DNA of 64,000 bases from Lysobacteraceae bacterium (GCA_030681035.1 JAUXUI010000045.1:1-64000), one strand, 5' to 3'; counted from the stretch's first letter, positions 55,361 through 64,000 are shown. Program-made: numbers and translations. The notes: generated by a model not told the origin, from the sequence alone.

Positions 55361-56500
55361 GTGAACATTGAACCTGCCAGCCGCCTTGCTCCCGTATCAC
55401 CGGCTCCGGCGCCGAGTCATCCGGTGTCCTGGACGGTGGGCTCGGTACACCCAGCGCATATGCTGGGGCGCCATCCTGACGGTCGCGTTGCTCTGCGCAT
55501 TGACGATGAAGAGTTGCTGGCCGACGTTCCACCGGGCACGGTGCTTCCGCGTGCATTCCAGGTGCGCGTTACCCGCGCCGGCGTAAGGCCTGAGCTGGAA
55601 CTGGTACGCGACGAGAGTGACGATGACGATGCGGCACGGACACGCGCACTGCTCGCGCTGATCCCACGCCAATCCGGCCTGTCGGGCTTGCTGGCCGAGC
55701 TGCATGCCGTAATCAGCGTTGCCGACACATCGCTATCGCCGACCATTAAAGCAGCGCTCGCGCAACTGAACATTGCCATGGCATCACCGGCGAGTTTCGC
55801 CGATGCCACCTCGGTGCGACAGACCTTGGAATCTTCCGGAATAGCAATGGAATCCCGATTGCTGCGAGCAATACAGGACAACCGCAACCTGTCACTGAGT
55901 GGCGACTGGAAAGCGTCATTGCTGCGGCTGACCGCAGCCTTGTCGAACTATCCAGCAGCAGCGCCTGCCGACAGCCGCAGTGATTTGCAGCCGCCACAGC
56001 CAGGCCGCGATCTGCCACGACAACCGCGGGCAGCACGCGTTCCATGGCGCGGTAATGCGTCAGATTGGGGTCGGTTTCATCATGCCGCACAAGGGGTGAT
56101 TGCACGGCAAACTATCACGCAGCTACAGGCCGGCGCAGTGTCGCCTACGTGGCTATTCGAGATACCCATGCACGGCCGTGGCGGACTGGATGTATTGCAA
56201 ATCCGGCTGCTGCCAACGGCTTCCGGCGCGGACAGCGATCCGGGCTGGTTGATACAAATTGCCATCGACCTGCCGTCATTGGGTGCCATCGGCGCAGATA
56301 TCCGAATCGTCGAAAATCGGGTGCGACTACAGTTCTGGGCCGAAATCGCTGCCGTCGCACGGCGCATTGAGACCTCGCTGACCAGCGTCGCCGACCGTTT
56401 GCAACGGCACGGATTGGTTGTTGAACACGTTGCCTGTCGCTATGGCTGCCCTGAATCTTCACCGGGCACCAGCGGCAGCCTGGTGTCGGCAACAGCATGA
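55361..56500 (+). CDS. FliK-like flagellar hook-length control protein
   Basis: 379 residues from GTG at 55361, with AAGGGAG 7 nt upstream. The C-terminal 110 residues resemble the FliK export-switch domain: SPTWLFEIPMHGRGGLDVLQ, IRIVENRVRLQFWAEIAAVA, and VADRLQRHGLVVEHVACRYG. The N-terminal part is Pro/Ala-rich and helical. It is followed after 16 nt by a small FlhB-like gene, the partner of FliK in substrate switching. The two face away from the che operon upstream. Confidence 0.75.
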   Translation: MNIEPASRLAPVSPAPAPSHPVSWTVGSVHPAHMLGRHPDGRVALRIDDEELLADVPPGTVLPRAFQVRVTRAGVRPELELVRDESDDDDAARTRALLALIPRQSGLSGLLAELHAVISVADTSLSPTIKAALAQLNIAMASPASFADATSVRQTLESSGIAMESRLLRAIQDNRNLSLSGDWKASLLRLTAALSNYPAAAPADSRSDLQPPQPGRDLPRQPRAARVPWRGNASDWGRFHHAAQGVIARQTITQLQAGAVSPTWLFEIPMHGRGGLDVLQIRLLPTASGADSDPGWLIQIAIDLPSLGAIGADIRIVENRVRLQFWAEIAAVARRIETSLTSVADRLQRHGLVVEHVACRYGCPESSPGTSGSLVSATA

Positions 56501-56516
56501 CCCGTAAAGGATCGCG

Positions 56517-56789
56517 ATGAGCACTCCACGCGAAGCTCGTTTGCACCTGCCTGGCAGTCACCGCAAGAACGTGGGTTCTGTGGCAATACAGGAGCTTGCG
56601 CCGCTCGCACAGCAATTGGCCGCACAGCACGGTATTACCCTCACATCCGATACTGCGCTGCTGCAATGGCTGGCCCAGGCCAGCGTGCCGAACCAGCTTG
56701 ATGCGCCAGCATGCGCGGCCATCGCCGTGGTCATGCAGCAATTCTACGCACTGTCCTTACCCGGCGGCGGCGACGGTGGAGCCCGCTGA
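56517..56789 (+). CDS. FlhB C-terminal-domain-like protein
   Basis: 90 residues. The part from about residue 20 follows the pattern of the cytoplasmic FlhB/FhlB switch domain: VAIQELAPLAQQLAAQHGIT, LTSDTALLQWLAQASVPNQL, CAAIAVVMQQFYAL. The autocleavage NPTH motif is absent, as in other stand-alone FlhB-like proteins. It lies after the fliK-like gene and converges on the DUF2802 gene with a 27-nt gap. Confidence 0.72.
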   Translation: MSTPREARLHLPGSHRKNVGSVAIQELAPLAQQLAAQHGITLTSDTALLQWLAQASVPNQLDAPACAAIAVVMQQFYALSLPGGGDGGAR

Positions 56790-56816
56790 CACAGATAGTG
56801 CTTCACAGCATGGTGC

Positions 56817-57179
56817 TCAGGCATTATCGCGGTGAAGACGCACGATCAATTCGGCTTCTTCAAAGCTCAGCCCGCAATCCAGCGATACCTGCTCGACACT
56901 CGCGCCACGGCTGGCCATGCGATGCGCCAGTTCATACGAACGCCCGGCATTGCCAGCGGTGTCGTACATGCGCAAATGCGACATGCGCTCAATACCCTGG
57001 CCGATTTCAACCAGTCGGCGCTCCATGTGTTCAAGCTGACGACGAAACGCATCACTTGGCGTGTGATCCTGCGGCGATGGCGCTTGTGCTCTTTGTCGAA
57101 ACAGCGCGATCAACAGCGCCAGGTTGACCAGGCCGACAATCAGTGCAATTGCCAGCAAAAATAATGCACCTGCAGTCAT
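56817..57179 (-). CDS. DUF2802 family protein
   Basis: 120 residues. One N-terminal membrane segment (ALFLLAIALIVGLVNLALLI), a helical linker, and a C-terminal DUF2802 domain with the HTH-like segment LAHRMASRGASVEQVSLDCG and LSFEEAELIVRLHR. This gene is the usual last member of the cheYZA-motCD-parA-cheW operon in pseudomonads and xanthomonads; its function is unknown. It overlaps cheW by 4 nt. Confidence 0.9.
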   Translation of the reverse strand: MTAGALFLLAIALIVGLVNLALLIALFRQRAQAPSPQDHTPSDAFRRQLEHMERRLVEIGQGIERMSHLRMYDTAGNAGRSYELAHRMASRGASVEQVSLDCGLSFEEAELIVRLHRDNA

Positions 57180-57691
57180 GGCGGGCCTCCAGCATCGTTG
57201 TGAGAATTACCGGTAATCGCGTCCGGGTCACACAGGCGCGTCACGTCCAGCAACGCCGTAAAGCCCGATGCGCTACGGATCACCCCGCGTACCGGATCAT
57301 GGACGCGCGCCGTTCGGCCAGCCGGGGGCGGGCCAACTGCATTTTCATCAAACCGGATCAACTCGCCGACAGCTTCAACCAGCAATCCGGTTTTTTCGCC
57401 CTCGCTATCAAGTACCAGCACACGAACGGCGGCATCGTCACAGCACACTCCGCCACGAAGCGCGAGACGCATTCGGCCATCAAGCACCGGCAGCAAACGG
57501 CCGCGCAAGTTCATCAGCCCGCGCATCGCAGCCGGCGCGCCCGGCACTGGGGCAATATCCTGCGGCCGGATCACTTCCTGCACGCGGCACACTGGGGCCG
57601 CATAACTCTGACCGGCCAGGGTAAAGCCGATCCAGGATTCGCTATTGCCATCGGCAGGTGGCAACGCATCGAGGGCTTCATCTTGCGTCAC
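57176..57691 (-). CDS. cheW: CheW-domain coupling protein (second system)
   Basis: 171 residues. CheW pattern: WIGFTLAGQSYAAPVCRVQE, VIRPQDIAPVPGAPAAMRGL, MNLRGRLLPVLDGRMRLALR. It couples the second CheA to receptors. It overlaps the DUF2802 gene by 4 nt and the upstream CheW-like gene by 14 nt. Confidence 0.93.
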   Translation of the reverse strand: MTQDEALDALPPADGNSESWIGFTLAGQSYAAPVCRVQEVIRPQDIAPVPGAPAAMRGLMNLRGRLLPVLDGRMRLALRGGVCCDDAAVRVLVLDSEGEKTGLLVEAVGELIRFDENAVGPPPAGRTARVHDPVRGVIRSASGFTALLDVTRLCDPDAITGNSHNDAGGPP

Positions 57692-58298
57692 GTTGCAACT
57701 CCTGGGAAAGCGACTCAGTCAGACCCTTCACATTGAGCACGGCGCATAGCGGTTCGCTTGCCATGCCAGCCAACCATGGACGGCTTGCCGGGTTATCACG
57801 CCAACGTACATTCTCCGTAGCAATCACTTGCATTGCATCGACAGCATCCACCGCCAGCAGCCAACGGCCATCGGCAAGGGATAAAGCCAGCATGGGCGCA
57901 TTACGTGCCGCATCACCGGGCACAATAATGCGTGCAAGATCGACCACGTGGCAAACGCGTCCATCGTGATCGCTGTTGCCCAACAACCACGGCAGCGATA
58001 ACTGCGACCTCGCCAATGGCTCAGGCACCGGCCCGACCCATTCCACTGCGCTCTTGGCAACCGCAAGCTGCAAGCCGGAAACATTGCACAGGTAATACGC
58101 GTTCGCAGCATCGGCGACGCGTTGCTTCAGCTCTTCGCTGCAAGCGAGCGTTGCCAGTTCCTCGCCTTGCGCGCCATCCGTCACAACGACTCCATGCGCA
58201 GAGTCGGGCTGAGGCGTGACATCAAGCAATGCCGCAATGTATTGGTCAACCGCATCATCACGCGGCGCCATGCCGGCACTGGCAGCGCGTCCAATCAT
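57678..58298 (-). CDS. Divergent CheW-like protein
   Basis: 206 residues. An N-terminal extension of about 65 residues precedes a divergent CheW domain: YYLCNVSGLQLAVAKSAVEW, LPWLLGNSDHDGRVCHVVDL, RWLLAVDAVDAMQVIATENV. The usual N-L-R-G loop is replaced by LGNSDHDGR. It overlaps parA by 4 nt. It may act as an adaptor between ParA and the array, as ParA-linked proteins do in polar flagellates; this is inference from position. Confidence 0.82.
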   Translation of the reverse strand: MIGRAASAGMAPRDDAVDQYIAALLDVTPQPDSAHGVVVTDGAQGEELATLACSEELKQRVADAANAYYLCNVSGLQLAVAKSAVEWVGPVPEPLARSQLSLPWLLGNSDHDGRVCHVVDLARIIVPGDAARNAPMLALSLADGRWLLAVDAVDAMQVIATENVRWRDNPASRPWLAGMASEPLCAVLNVKGLTESLSQELQRDAR

Positions 58299-59101
58299 GC
58301 TGCACCTGCCTGTGCCACTGGTTGTTCAAACTCAAGCAACTCGCGCAGCAATTCACGATATGCCTCACCGGCCCGGCGCGCCGCCGGCCACGACCCCACC
58401 GGCAGGCCGGCACGACTGGCTTCGCGTACCTGGGTGTCGGTGGGCACCACGATACGCGACACCGTATCCGGGTAATCGGCCTTGAGTGAATCCAGACACG
58501 TTTGCGAAGCGCGCGTGCGGCTGTCGAACAAGGTCGGCACGATCAGGCAAGGGATGCGCATGCCGCGCGATCGCTCCACCATGGCCAGACTGCGCAGCAT
58601 GCGCTGCAAACCACCCAATGCCAGAAACTCGGTTTGCGTCGGTATGATCAGGCGCTCGCAGGCGACCAACGCATTGATCATCAGAACGCCAAGCATCGGC
58701 GGACAATCGATTACCACGCGTTCAAACCGCCCGTGCAGACGCTGCAATGCTTCGGCCAACACCAAGCCCATACCTGCACGCGCTCCCAATTGGCGATCCA
58801 GTGTCGCCATGGCCGGAGACGACGGCATCAACCAGAGCTGTTCAACTGCGGTCGTGCGGATCAGCGCGTTGTCATCTGTCAGTGGCGCATCGCCCACTTT
58901 TGCACGGAACAGCTCATACACGCCGGAACCCGCAGCCTCGGCATCAAATCCCAGATAGGTCGTCAACGAACCGTGTGGGTCCATGTCTACCAGAAGCGTG
59001 CGCGCAGAACGCTCTGCCAGCAAGCCTGCCAGCGCTGCGGCGGTGGTGGTTTTGCCCACCCCACCCTTCTGATTGGCAACAGCCCAAACTTGCATGCTCA
59101 C
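58295..59101 (-). CDS. parA: ParA-family ATPase of the chemotaxis operon (ParC-like)
   Basis: 268 residues. Deviant Walker A KGGVGKTT at residues 12-19, switch I LLVDMDPHGSLTTYLG and Walker B FERVVIDCPPMLGVLMINAL. No parB is adjacent. Orphan ParA proteins in che operons (ParC in Vibrio) place chemotaxis arrays at the cell pole; that role is inferred here. It overlaps motD and the CheW-like gene by 4 nt each. Confidence 0.93.
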   Translation of the reverse strand: MSMQVWAVANQKGGVGKTTTAAALAGLLAERSARTLLVDMDPHGSLTTYLGFDAEAAGSGVYELFRAKVGDAPLTDDNALIRTTAVEQLWLMPSSPAMATLDRQLGARAGMGLVLAEALQRLHGRFERVVIDCPPMLGVLMINALVACERLIIPTQTEFLALGGLQRMLRSLAMVERSRGMRIPCLIVPTLFDSRTRASQTCLDSLKADYPDTVSRIVVPTDTQVREASRAGLPVGSWPAARRAGEAYRELLRELLEFEQPVAQAGAA

Positions 59102-60105
59102 GCACCACTCTCCTGCTGCACATCTGGGTTATCTGAGTTATCGGCAGCTTGCGCAGAATCTTCAGTGGCATTTTGCGTTCCAACACTGCTGCTCGCGCTT
59201 GCAGCGTTACTCCCCTGGATTTCATCCGCAGGACTTGCAACGTGCGTCGCAAGATCACTGATGGTGCGCTCGTGACGATCACTGCCCAACACCACGATCA
59301 AAACGCGTCGATTCTGATTGCGACCCTCGGCACTGTCGTTGCTGGCAGTGGGGCGCTGTTCACCCCAGCCGATGATTCCGAGCCGATCCGGTGCCACCCC
59401 GTGCTCGGCAAATCGCCGTACAACACTGGCAGCGCGTGCTGCCGACAGCTCCCAGTTGGAGGGAAATACAGCCGTGTTGATCGGACGATCATCGGTGTAG
59501 CCTTCCACCCGTATTGAATTGTTGAATCGCGAGAAAATCGCGGCCAGTTCATCGAGCACTGCCTGTGCGCTGGGTGCGATGTCAGCTACGCCGCTGGGAA
59601 ACAGAATGTCGGTCCTGATTTCAACTTCCAGCCATTGCTCATTGCGACGCACCATGATCAGCTTTTCTTCAATCAGTGGAGCCATGGCTGTTTCGATGGC
59701 GCTCGCCAGTGCGCGAAGCTCACGCATGGCGCGGTCGCGCGCTTCACGCTCGTCGGTCGCAATACGCTCCGGGTTCATGCCTGAGCGTGACATCTGCGGA
59801 ATGCCCGGCGTTGCCGAGCGCGGAACCAGGTCTGTCGCGGGCGCTGCCGGTTGAACGGAATCCAGCAGCGACATCTGCGACCCGGATACCGGCTGGATAC
59901 CCACCTGAATCGGCGTCATTGATTTTGGCTTGCCATGAAATGCCGCAGTCATCGATGAGGACAATACACGGTACTTGCCTTCATTGACCGATGAAATGGA
60001 GTACATCACCACGAAAAATGCCAATAGCAAAGTCACCAGGTCGCCGTAAGGAATTGCCCAGGCTTCGTGGTTGACGTGTTCTTCGTGCTTGTGCTTTTTT
60101 GCCAT
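59098..60105 (-). CDS. motD: Flagellar motor stator protein MotD (MotB-like)
   Basis: 335 residues from the ATG at 60105 (MAKKHKHEEHVNHEAWAIPY). One membrane segment (GDLVTLLLAFFVVMYSISSV) carries the ion-path Asp in YGD. The C-terminal OmpA-like peptidoglycan-binding domain has IRVEGYTDDRPINTAVFPSN and WELSAARAASVVRRFAEHGV. A Ser/Ala/Asp-rich tail of about 60 residues is not part of the fold. It starts 7 nt from motC. Confidence 0.94.
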   Translation of the reverse strand: MAKKHKHEEHVNHEAWAIPYGDLVTLLLAFFVVMYSISSVNEGKYRVLSSSMTAAFHGKPKSMTPIQVGIQPVSGSQMSLLDSVQPAAPATDLVPRSATPGIPQMSRSGMNPERIATDEREARDRAMRELRALASAIETAMAPLIEEKLIMVRRNEQWLEVEIRTDILFPSGVADIAPSAQAVLDELAAIFSRFNNSIRVEGYTDDRPINTAVFPSNWELSAARAASVVRRFAEHGVAPDRLGIIGWGEQRPTASNDSAEGRNQNRRVLIVVLGSDRHERTISDLATHVASPADEIQGSNAASASSSVGTQNATEDSAQAADNSDNPDVQQESGA

Positions 60106-60112
60106 GGCCCGC

Positions 60113-60853
60113 TCAGTGCAAAAAGCCCTGGAGTTTGGACTCGATGTTGCGTGGATTCTCACCTTCGGCGATCGACACCAGGCCCTCGATCATCATCTCG
60201 CGCGCGGTGGATTGCGCGCGGATGAGGCTTTTCAGTTTATTGGCCATCGGCAGGAACAACAGGTTGGCGCTGGCGATACCGTAGATGGTGGAAACAAACG
60301 CACCGGCAATGCCCGGGCCGAGCGCACTCGGGTCGGCGAGATTTTGCATCACCCCCATCAAACCGAGCACGGCACCGACAATACCCAGCGTAGGCGCATA
60401 GATTCCGGCTGCCTCGATGACTTTCGCCGCCTCCATGTCGACATGCTCACGCGCATCCTTCTCCACTTCCAGGATGCCGCGCAATGCCTCGGGCTCAGTG
60501 CCATCCACCAACATCTGCAAGCCCTTCTTGGCAAAGACATCGGCTTCCACTTCGATGGCGGGTTCCAGGCCAAGCAAGCCTTGCCGACGCGCGATTTCGC
60601 TCCATTCGATGATCCGGGTCAGCATGCCGGCGGTCTGCACCTGCGGCGGGAAGACCACCCAACGGATAATCTTCAAAAAATGCAGCAACACCGGCTTGGG
60701 CGTCTGCACGATCACCGCAGTGGCAGTGCCCACCAACACCACAATGGCAGCCGGTAAGCTGATCAGCGACAGGGCGCCGGCATGCTTCATGATTGCGCCA
60801 ATAACCACCACAACGAACGCCATGATGATGGCGATGACGGTGAGGATATCCAT
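60113..60853 (-). CDS. motC: Flagellar motor stator protein MotC (MotA-like)
   Basis: 246 residues from the ATG at 60853; a TTG at 60859 overlapping the cheA stop is an alternative. Four membrane segments: ILTVIAIIMAFVVVVIGAIM, ISLPAAIVVLVGTATAVIVQ, and a C-terminal pair around GIYAPTLGIVGAVLGLMGVM and GIAGAFVSTIYGIASANLLF. It forms the MotCD stator with motD, a second motor used alongside MotAB in polar flagellates. Confidence 0.94.
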   Translation of the reverse strand: MDILTVIAIIMAFVVVVIGAIMKHAGALSLISLPAAIVVLVGTATAVIVQTPKPVLLHFLKIIRWVVFPPQVQTAGMLTRIIEWSEIARRQGLLGLEPAIEVEADVFAKKGLQMLVDGTEPEALRGILEVEKDAREHVDMEAAKVIEAAGIYAPTLGIVGAVLGLMGVMQNLADPSALGPGIAGAFVSTIYGIASANLLFLPMANKLKSLIRAQSTAREMMIEGLVSIAEGENPRNIESKLQGFLH

Positions 60854-60855
60854 GC

Positions 60856-62901
60856 TCAACGCACCCCAGCGACAAGGTCGCTTGCGACAACAGCGTCTGG
60901 CAATTGCGCCACATTCAGCACCAATGCCACCCGACCATCACCGGTAATGGTTGCGCCTGATACGCCTTGCACGCCGTGCAACAGGCGACCCAACGGCTTG
61001 ACCACCATTTCGTCACGACCTATCACCTGATCCACCACGCAACCCAATTGACGGTGACCAACGTGGACAACCACGACATGTCCTCGCGCCTCCGACGTGC
61101 TGCGCGATGGATCAAGCCAGGCACCAAGATGGCGTAGCGGCAAGGCCCGGTTCCTGTGCGCAATGACATCGCGATCATCCACCCGGCTGACAGTGCGCGG
61201 ATCGAGTTCAAACACTTCCAGCACATTGATCATCGGGATTGCATAAACACGCCCGTTGATGCGAACCATCAAGGCGCGCAGCGTCGCCAGAGTGAGTGGC
61301 AAGCTAACCTGTATTTCGCTGCCGCGCCCCAATTCCGATGCAATGGCCAAGGTGCCGCCCAACTCGGCAACACGGGTTTTGACCACATCCATGCCAACGC
61401 CACGACCTGAAATATCCGACACCTCTTGCCGGGTGCTGAAACCGGCAAGGAAAATCAGGTCGAAACATTCTGCCTCCGACAAGCGTTCCGCCTGATCGGT
61501 ATTCAACAGCCCTTTTTCCAGCGCCTTGTTGCGCAGCACATCCGGGTCCATACCGCGACCATCGTCGCGCACCCGAATCACGATGCGCTCGCCTTCCTGC
61601 GCGGCTATCAGGCGCAAGGTGCCGGTTTCGTTCTTGCCCACACGCAGTCGGTCTTCAGGCGTTTCAATGCCATGATCAAGCGCGTTGCGCACCAGATGCA
61701 CCATGGGATCGGCAAGCGCATCAACGAGGTTGCGATCAAGGTCGGTATCTTCACCTTCCAGAACCAGGTCAATGCGCTTGCCAAGCTGGCGCGATATGTC
61801 GCGCACGATACGTGGAAACCGGCCAAACAACTTGCCGATGGGCAGCATCCGTGTACGCATCACGGCAAGTTGCAGGTCGTCCGCCACCCGGTGCAGTTCG
61901 GCTACCGCGCGCTCGGTGCGCTCATCGCTTGAATCGGCCGACAACACAGCCAGCCGATTGCGCACCAGAACCAATTCACCGATCAAATTGACCAATGCAT
62001 CCAGACGCCCGGTATCCACGCGAATGGTCGTGTCGGCAGGCAGCGGCGCTGCGTTTCGCGTCGTCGCGGCACCTTCGGCTAGCGGATTTCCAGCACTGGT
62101 TAGCCATTCATCGGGCAACTTTACCGCACCACCGGCAGGTGTTTTGGCCACTGCGGGTTGTGCATTGTCAGTATGGGCGTGATTACCTTCAAATGAATCC
62201 AGCAGCGCCTCGAACTCATCGTCGGTCATCGGCGCCGCGTTCGTGGCAGCATCAGCTCCTGGGCTCTGCTCTACCTGACCCGGCACCTTCCCAGGCCCAT
62301 ACAGTTCGTCAAGCAGCGCCTCGAACTCGCTATCGTCAATCGGGTCACCGTTGGCCTGTGCCACAGGCTTCATGTCAACCCCAACCATGGCGAGCAACGC
62401 CTCAAACTCGCCTTCTACCGCATCACTAGTGCAGACTTTTTCTGGCGTTGCCGAATGTACCTGATTCGACGAAACCGCAACCGGTTCAGTAGCAGTTGCC
62501 GCCGAAGTTTTGGCACGCGCAGCCGGTACCAGCAGCCGGTCCAGTAGCGCCGATGGTGCCGGCGTGATGACAGCGCCAGCGCGCAGCGATGCCATCATCT
62601 GTTGCAGGCAATCGAGCGTATTCAACAAGGCATCAATGTAATCGGCATGCAAGCGCACGCGTCCCGAGCGTGCTTCATTCAACAGGTCTTCGCCACGATG
62701 GCAAAGTTTCACCATCGGATCGATGGCGAGAAAGCCTGCGCCGCCCTTGACCGTGTGGAATGCCCGGAACACGGCATTGAGCAATTCTGGTGAATCAGGA
62801 GCATCTTCGAGCGCAAGCAACTGGTCGCCCAGCCCGGCAACCAGTTCGCCGGCCTCCACCAGAAAGTCGGCAAGAATCTCGGCTTCGAAGGCGCTGTCCA
62901 T
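60856..62901 (-). CDS. cheA: Chemotaxis histidine kinase CheA (second system)
   Basis: 681 residues from the ATG at 62901. HPt His49 (FRAFHTVKGGAGFLAID). The linker at about 150-260 has three EFEALL motifs (residues 165-170, 192-197, 229-234). Dimerisation helices follow (LDALVNLIGELVLVRNRLAV). The ATPase has N box VHLVRNALDHGIETPEDRL, G1 VRDDGRGMDPD and G2 ISGRGVGMDVVKTRV. The CheW-like domain is last. It lies between cheZ and motC, the order of the second pseudomonad-type che operon. Confidence 0.96.
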   Translation of the reverse strand: MDSAFEAEILADFLVEAGELVAGLGDQLLALEDAPDSPELLNAVFRAFHTVKGGAGFLAIDPMVKLCHRGEDLLNEARSGRVRLHADYIDALLNTLDCLQQMMASLRAGAVITPAPSALLDRLLVPAARAKTSAATATEPVAVSSNQVHSATPEKVCTSDAVEGEFEALLAMVGVDMKPVAQANGDPIDDSEFEALLDELYGPGKVPGQVEQSPGADAATNAAPMTDDEFEALLDSFEGNHAHTDNAQPAVAKTPAGGAVKLPDEWLTSAGNPLAEGAATTRNAAPLPADTTIRVDTGRLDALVNLIGELVLVRNRLAVLSADSSDERTERAVAELHRVADDLQLAVMRTRMLPIGKLFGRFPRIVRDISRQLGKRIDLVLEGEDTDLDRNLVDALADPMVHLVRNALDHGIETPEDRLRVGKNETGTLRLIAAQEGERIVIRVRDDGRGMDPDVLRNKALEKGLLNTDQAERLSEAECFDLIFLAGFSTRQEVSDISGRGVGMDVVKTRVAELGGTLAIASELGRGSEIQVSLPLTLATLRALMVRINGRVYAIPMINVLEVFELDPRTVSRVDDRDVIAHRNRALPLRHLGAWLDPSRSTSEARGHVVVVHVGHRQLGCVVDQVIGRDEMVVKPLGRLLHGVQGVSGATITGDGRVALVLNVAQLPDAVVASDLVAGVR

Positions 62902-62907
62902 CACAGC

Positions 62908-63552
62908 TCAGAATCCAAACTGTGCGAGCAGGTCATCAACCTGCTCCTGCGTAGACGCGTCGCCGCGCGCTGCAGGCACAGCGCGTGGCTCGGATACACC
63001 GAGGGAACCGGCAAGCTGCACCAGCGACAGCACACTGACCTCAATGCGCGACAAAAACCCCGAGACCTGTTTCATCCGCTGGCCGGTCAGATCCTGCCAA
63101 CCCTGGGCAACGCGCAATTCGCTGATGTCGCCTCGGCACGATGTGGCGAACGCCAACACCGCTTCGCGCAATGCATCATCCGCGCCCGCAACACGCTCGC
63201 TTGCCGTGGCGCGCGCTGCTAACAGATCGGTTTGCGCCAGCAGGCGGTCGCCGATATCCAGACTGTGATGCGCTGCGCGCTCACTCAAGTCCAATGCTTC
63301 GTCAAGCCGTTTTCTGGCCTCGGGCATGCCACCGGGCTCGCCACTTTCCTCAGCCAGCGCACTGGCCACGTTTTTAACTGACTCGTGCAAGTCACGCGCC
63401 AGTTGCCCAAGTGCGATGAACAATGCGTTCTCACGTTCACGCACCATCTGGGTGATGGCGTCCTCGATTTCTTGCCCATCGCGCGATTGCAGCAAGGCGC
63501 GAATACGCTCCGGCAGGGCAGGCCCAATGTCCTTTGTGTCATCGATAATCAT
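62908..63552 (-). CDS. cheZ: CheY-phosphate phosphatase CheZ
   Basis: 214 residues, mainly a long helical hairpin. The catalytic segment RVAQGWQDLTGQRMKQVSGF contains the conserved Asp and Gln of QDLTGQ. The C-terminal CheY-binding helix is QVDDLLAQFGF. It dephosphorylates the partner CheY. It lies 9 nt after cheY2 and 6 nt before cheA. Confidence 0.95.
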   Translation of the reverse strand: MIIDDTKDIGPALPERIRALLQSRDGQEIEDAITQMVRERENALFIALGQLARDLHESVKNVASALAEESGEPGGMPEARKRLDEALDLSERAAHHSLDIGDRLLAQTDLLAARATASERVAGADDALREAVLAFATSCRGDISELRVAQGWQDLTGQRMKQVSGFLSRIEVSVLSLVQLAGSLGVSEPRAVPAARGDASTQEQVDDLLAQFGF

Positions 63553-63561
63553 TCCGATTCC

Positions 63562-63954
63562 TCAAGATGCTGATGCCAGACGTTCAAAGATGCGGTCGAT
63601 TTTTTCCTTGAGCGTGGCCCCGGTAAATGGCTTGACGATGTAGCCGTTCACTCCACTTTGTGCGGCCTCGATGATTTGCTCACGGCTGTTTTCGGCGGTC
63701 ACCATCAACACCGGCATCGCCTTCAACGCGGGATCGGCGCGGATGGCCTTGAGCAGGTCGATGCCGGTCATACCCGGCATGTTCCAGTCGGTGACTACAA
63801 AATCGAATTTGGCTGCTTTGAGCATCGGCAGCGCGGTATTGCCATCGTCTGCCTCCTGGATGTTGGAGTAACCCAGTTCCTGAAGCAGGTTTTTGACGAT
63901 GCGGCGCATGGTCGAAAAATCGTCCACCACCAGAATTTTGATATTTCTGTCCAA
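63562..63954 (-). CDS. cheY: CheY-type response regulator (second system)
   Basis: 130 residues if TTG at 63954 is the start ([20 protein letters not shown]), with GGAG 4-7 nt upstream. The acidic pair is VVDDFST, the phospho-Asp in [13 protein letters not shown], the Thr in LMVTAENS and the Lys in [11 protein letters not shown]. It is close to E. coli CheY in length and motifs. The gene is complete in this window; the operon continues upstream beyond base 64000. Confidence 0.94.
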   Translation of the reverse strand: MDRNIKILVVDDFSTMRRIVKNLLQELGYSNIQEADDGNTALPMLKAAKFDFVVTDWNMPGMTGIDLLKAIRADPALKAMPVLMVTAENSREQIIEAAQSGVNGYIVKPFTGATLKEKIDRIFERLASAS

Positions 63955-64000
63955 GACACTCTCCAAAGAACCGTTACTGAACCTTACTTGCCACGCCAAT

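Overview
The window reads as a GC-rich gammaproteobacterial chromosome, most like the Xanthomonadales/Lysobacterales. This rests on the gene order frr-uppS-cdsA-dxr-rseP-bamA-lpxD-fabZ-lpxA-lpxB-rnhB, a CBU_0592-type membrane protein, rnr-rlmB beside tRNA-Leu, a MotC/MotD motor, a PrxQ-type peroxiredoxin with Cys spacing 36, and intergenic regions full of short palindromic and tandem repeats. The species cannot be named from the sequence alone.

Layout. (a) 1-2855: an accessory, repeat-rich stretch with a higBA toxin-antitoxin pair, a small outer-membrane barrel gene and a 172-bp MITE-like element with terminal inverted repeats and flanking direct repeats. (b) 2856-14110: an envelope biogenesis operon covering ribosome recycling, undecaprenyl-PP synthesis, CDP-DAG, MEP pathway, RseP protease, BamA, lipid A and RNase HII, with many 1-8 nt gene overlaps. 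(c) 14111-31079: mostly housekeeping genes separated by repeat-filled gaps: DUF502 protein, DUF885 lipoprotein, queA, rapA, Bcr/CflA transporter, yajD, yajQ, thiD, phoH, bcp, gcvR, dapA, bamC. (d) 31318-33621: aminotransferase and malate dehydrogenase. (e) 34227-37549: an ECF-type sigma factor followed by a four-gene Hvf/bufferin-type copper RiPP operon: the EGKCG-repeat precursor, a DUF692/MNIO maturase, a DUF2063 partner and a DoxX-like membrane protein. A textbook ECF promoter lies between the sigma gene and the precursor. (f) 37599-41953: rnt, CBU_0592-like gene, rlmB, rnr and tRNA-Leu(CAG). (g) 42254-44212: a three-gene accessory cassette (small protein, HTH plus ImmA/IrrE protease, unknown protein) between tRNA-Leu and tRNA-Phe(GAA). 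(h) 45624-63954: a large chemotaxis/flagellar region on the minus strand. One operon is STAS-cheY-cheA-cheW-mcp-cheR-cheD-cheB-mcp-STAS, driven by a consensus sigma28 promoter. A second is cheY-cheZ-cheA-motC-motD-parA-cheW-cheW-DUF2802, whose start lies beyond the window. A plus-strand fliK-like gene and an flhB C-terminal-like gene sit between them.

How the parts work together. The envelope operon links isoprenoid carrier, phospholipid and lipid A synthesis with outer-membrane protein assembly. The sigma-Hvf block looks like a self-contained copper-stress module: secreted peptide, cysteine-modifying enzyme pair and membrane partner. The chemotaxis region supplies two CheA/CheY pathways with a single cheR/cheB/cheD set and a second stator (MotCD), and a ParA ATPase that probably positions arrays. 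Functions are read from motifs and context; no database search was run.
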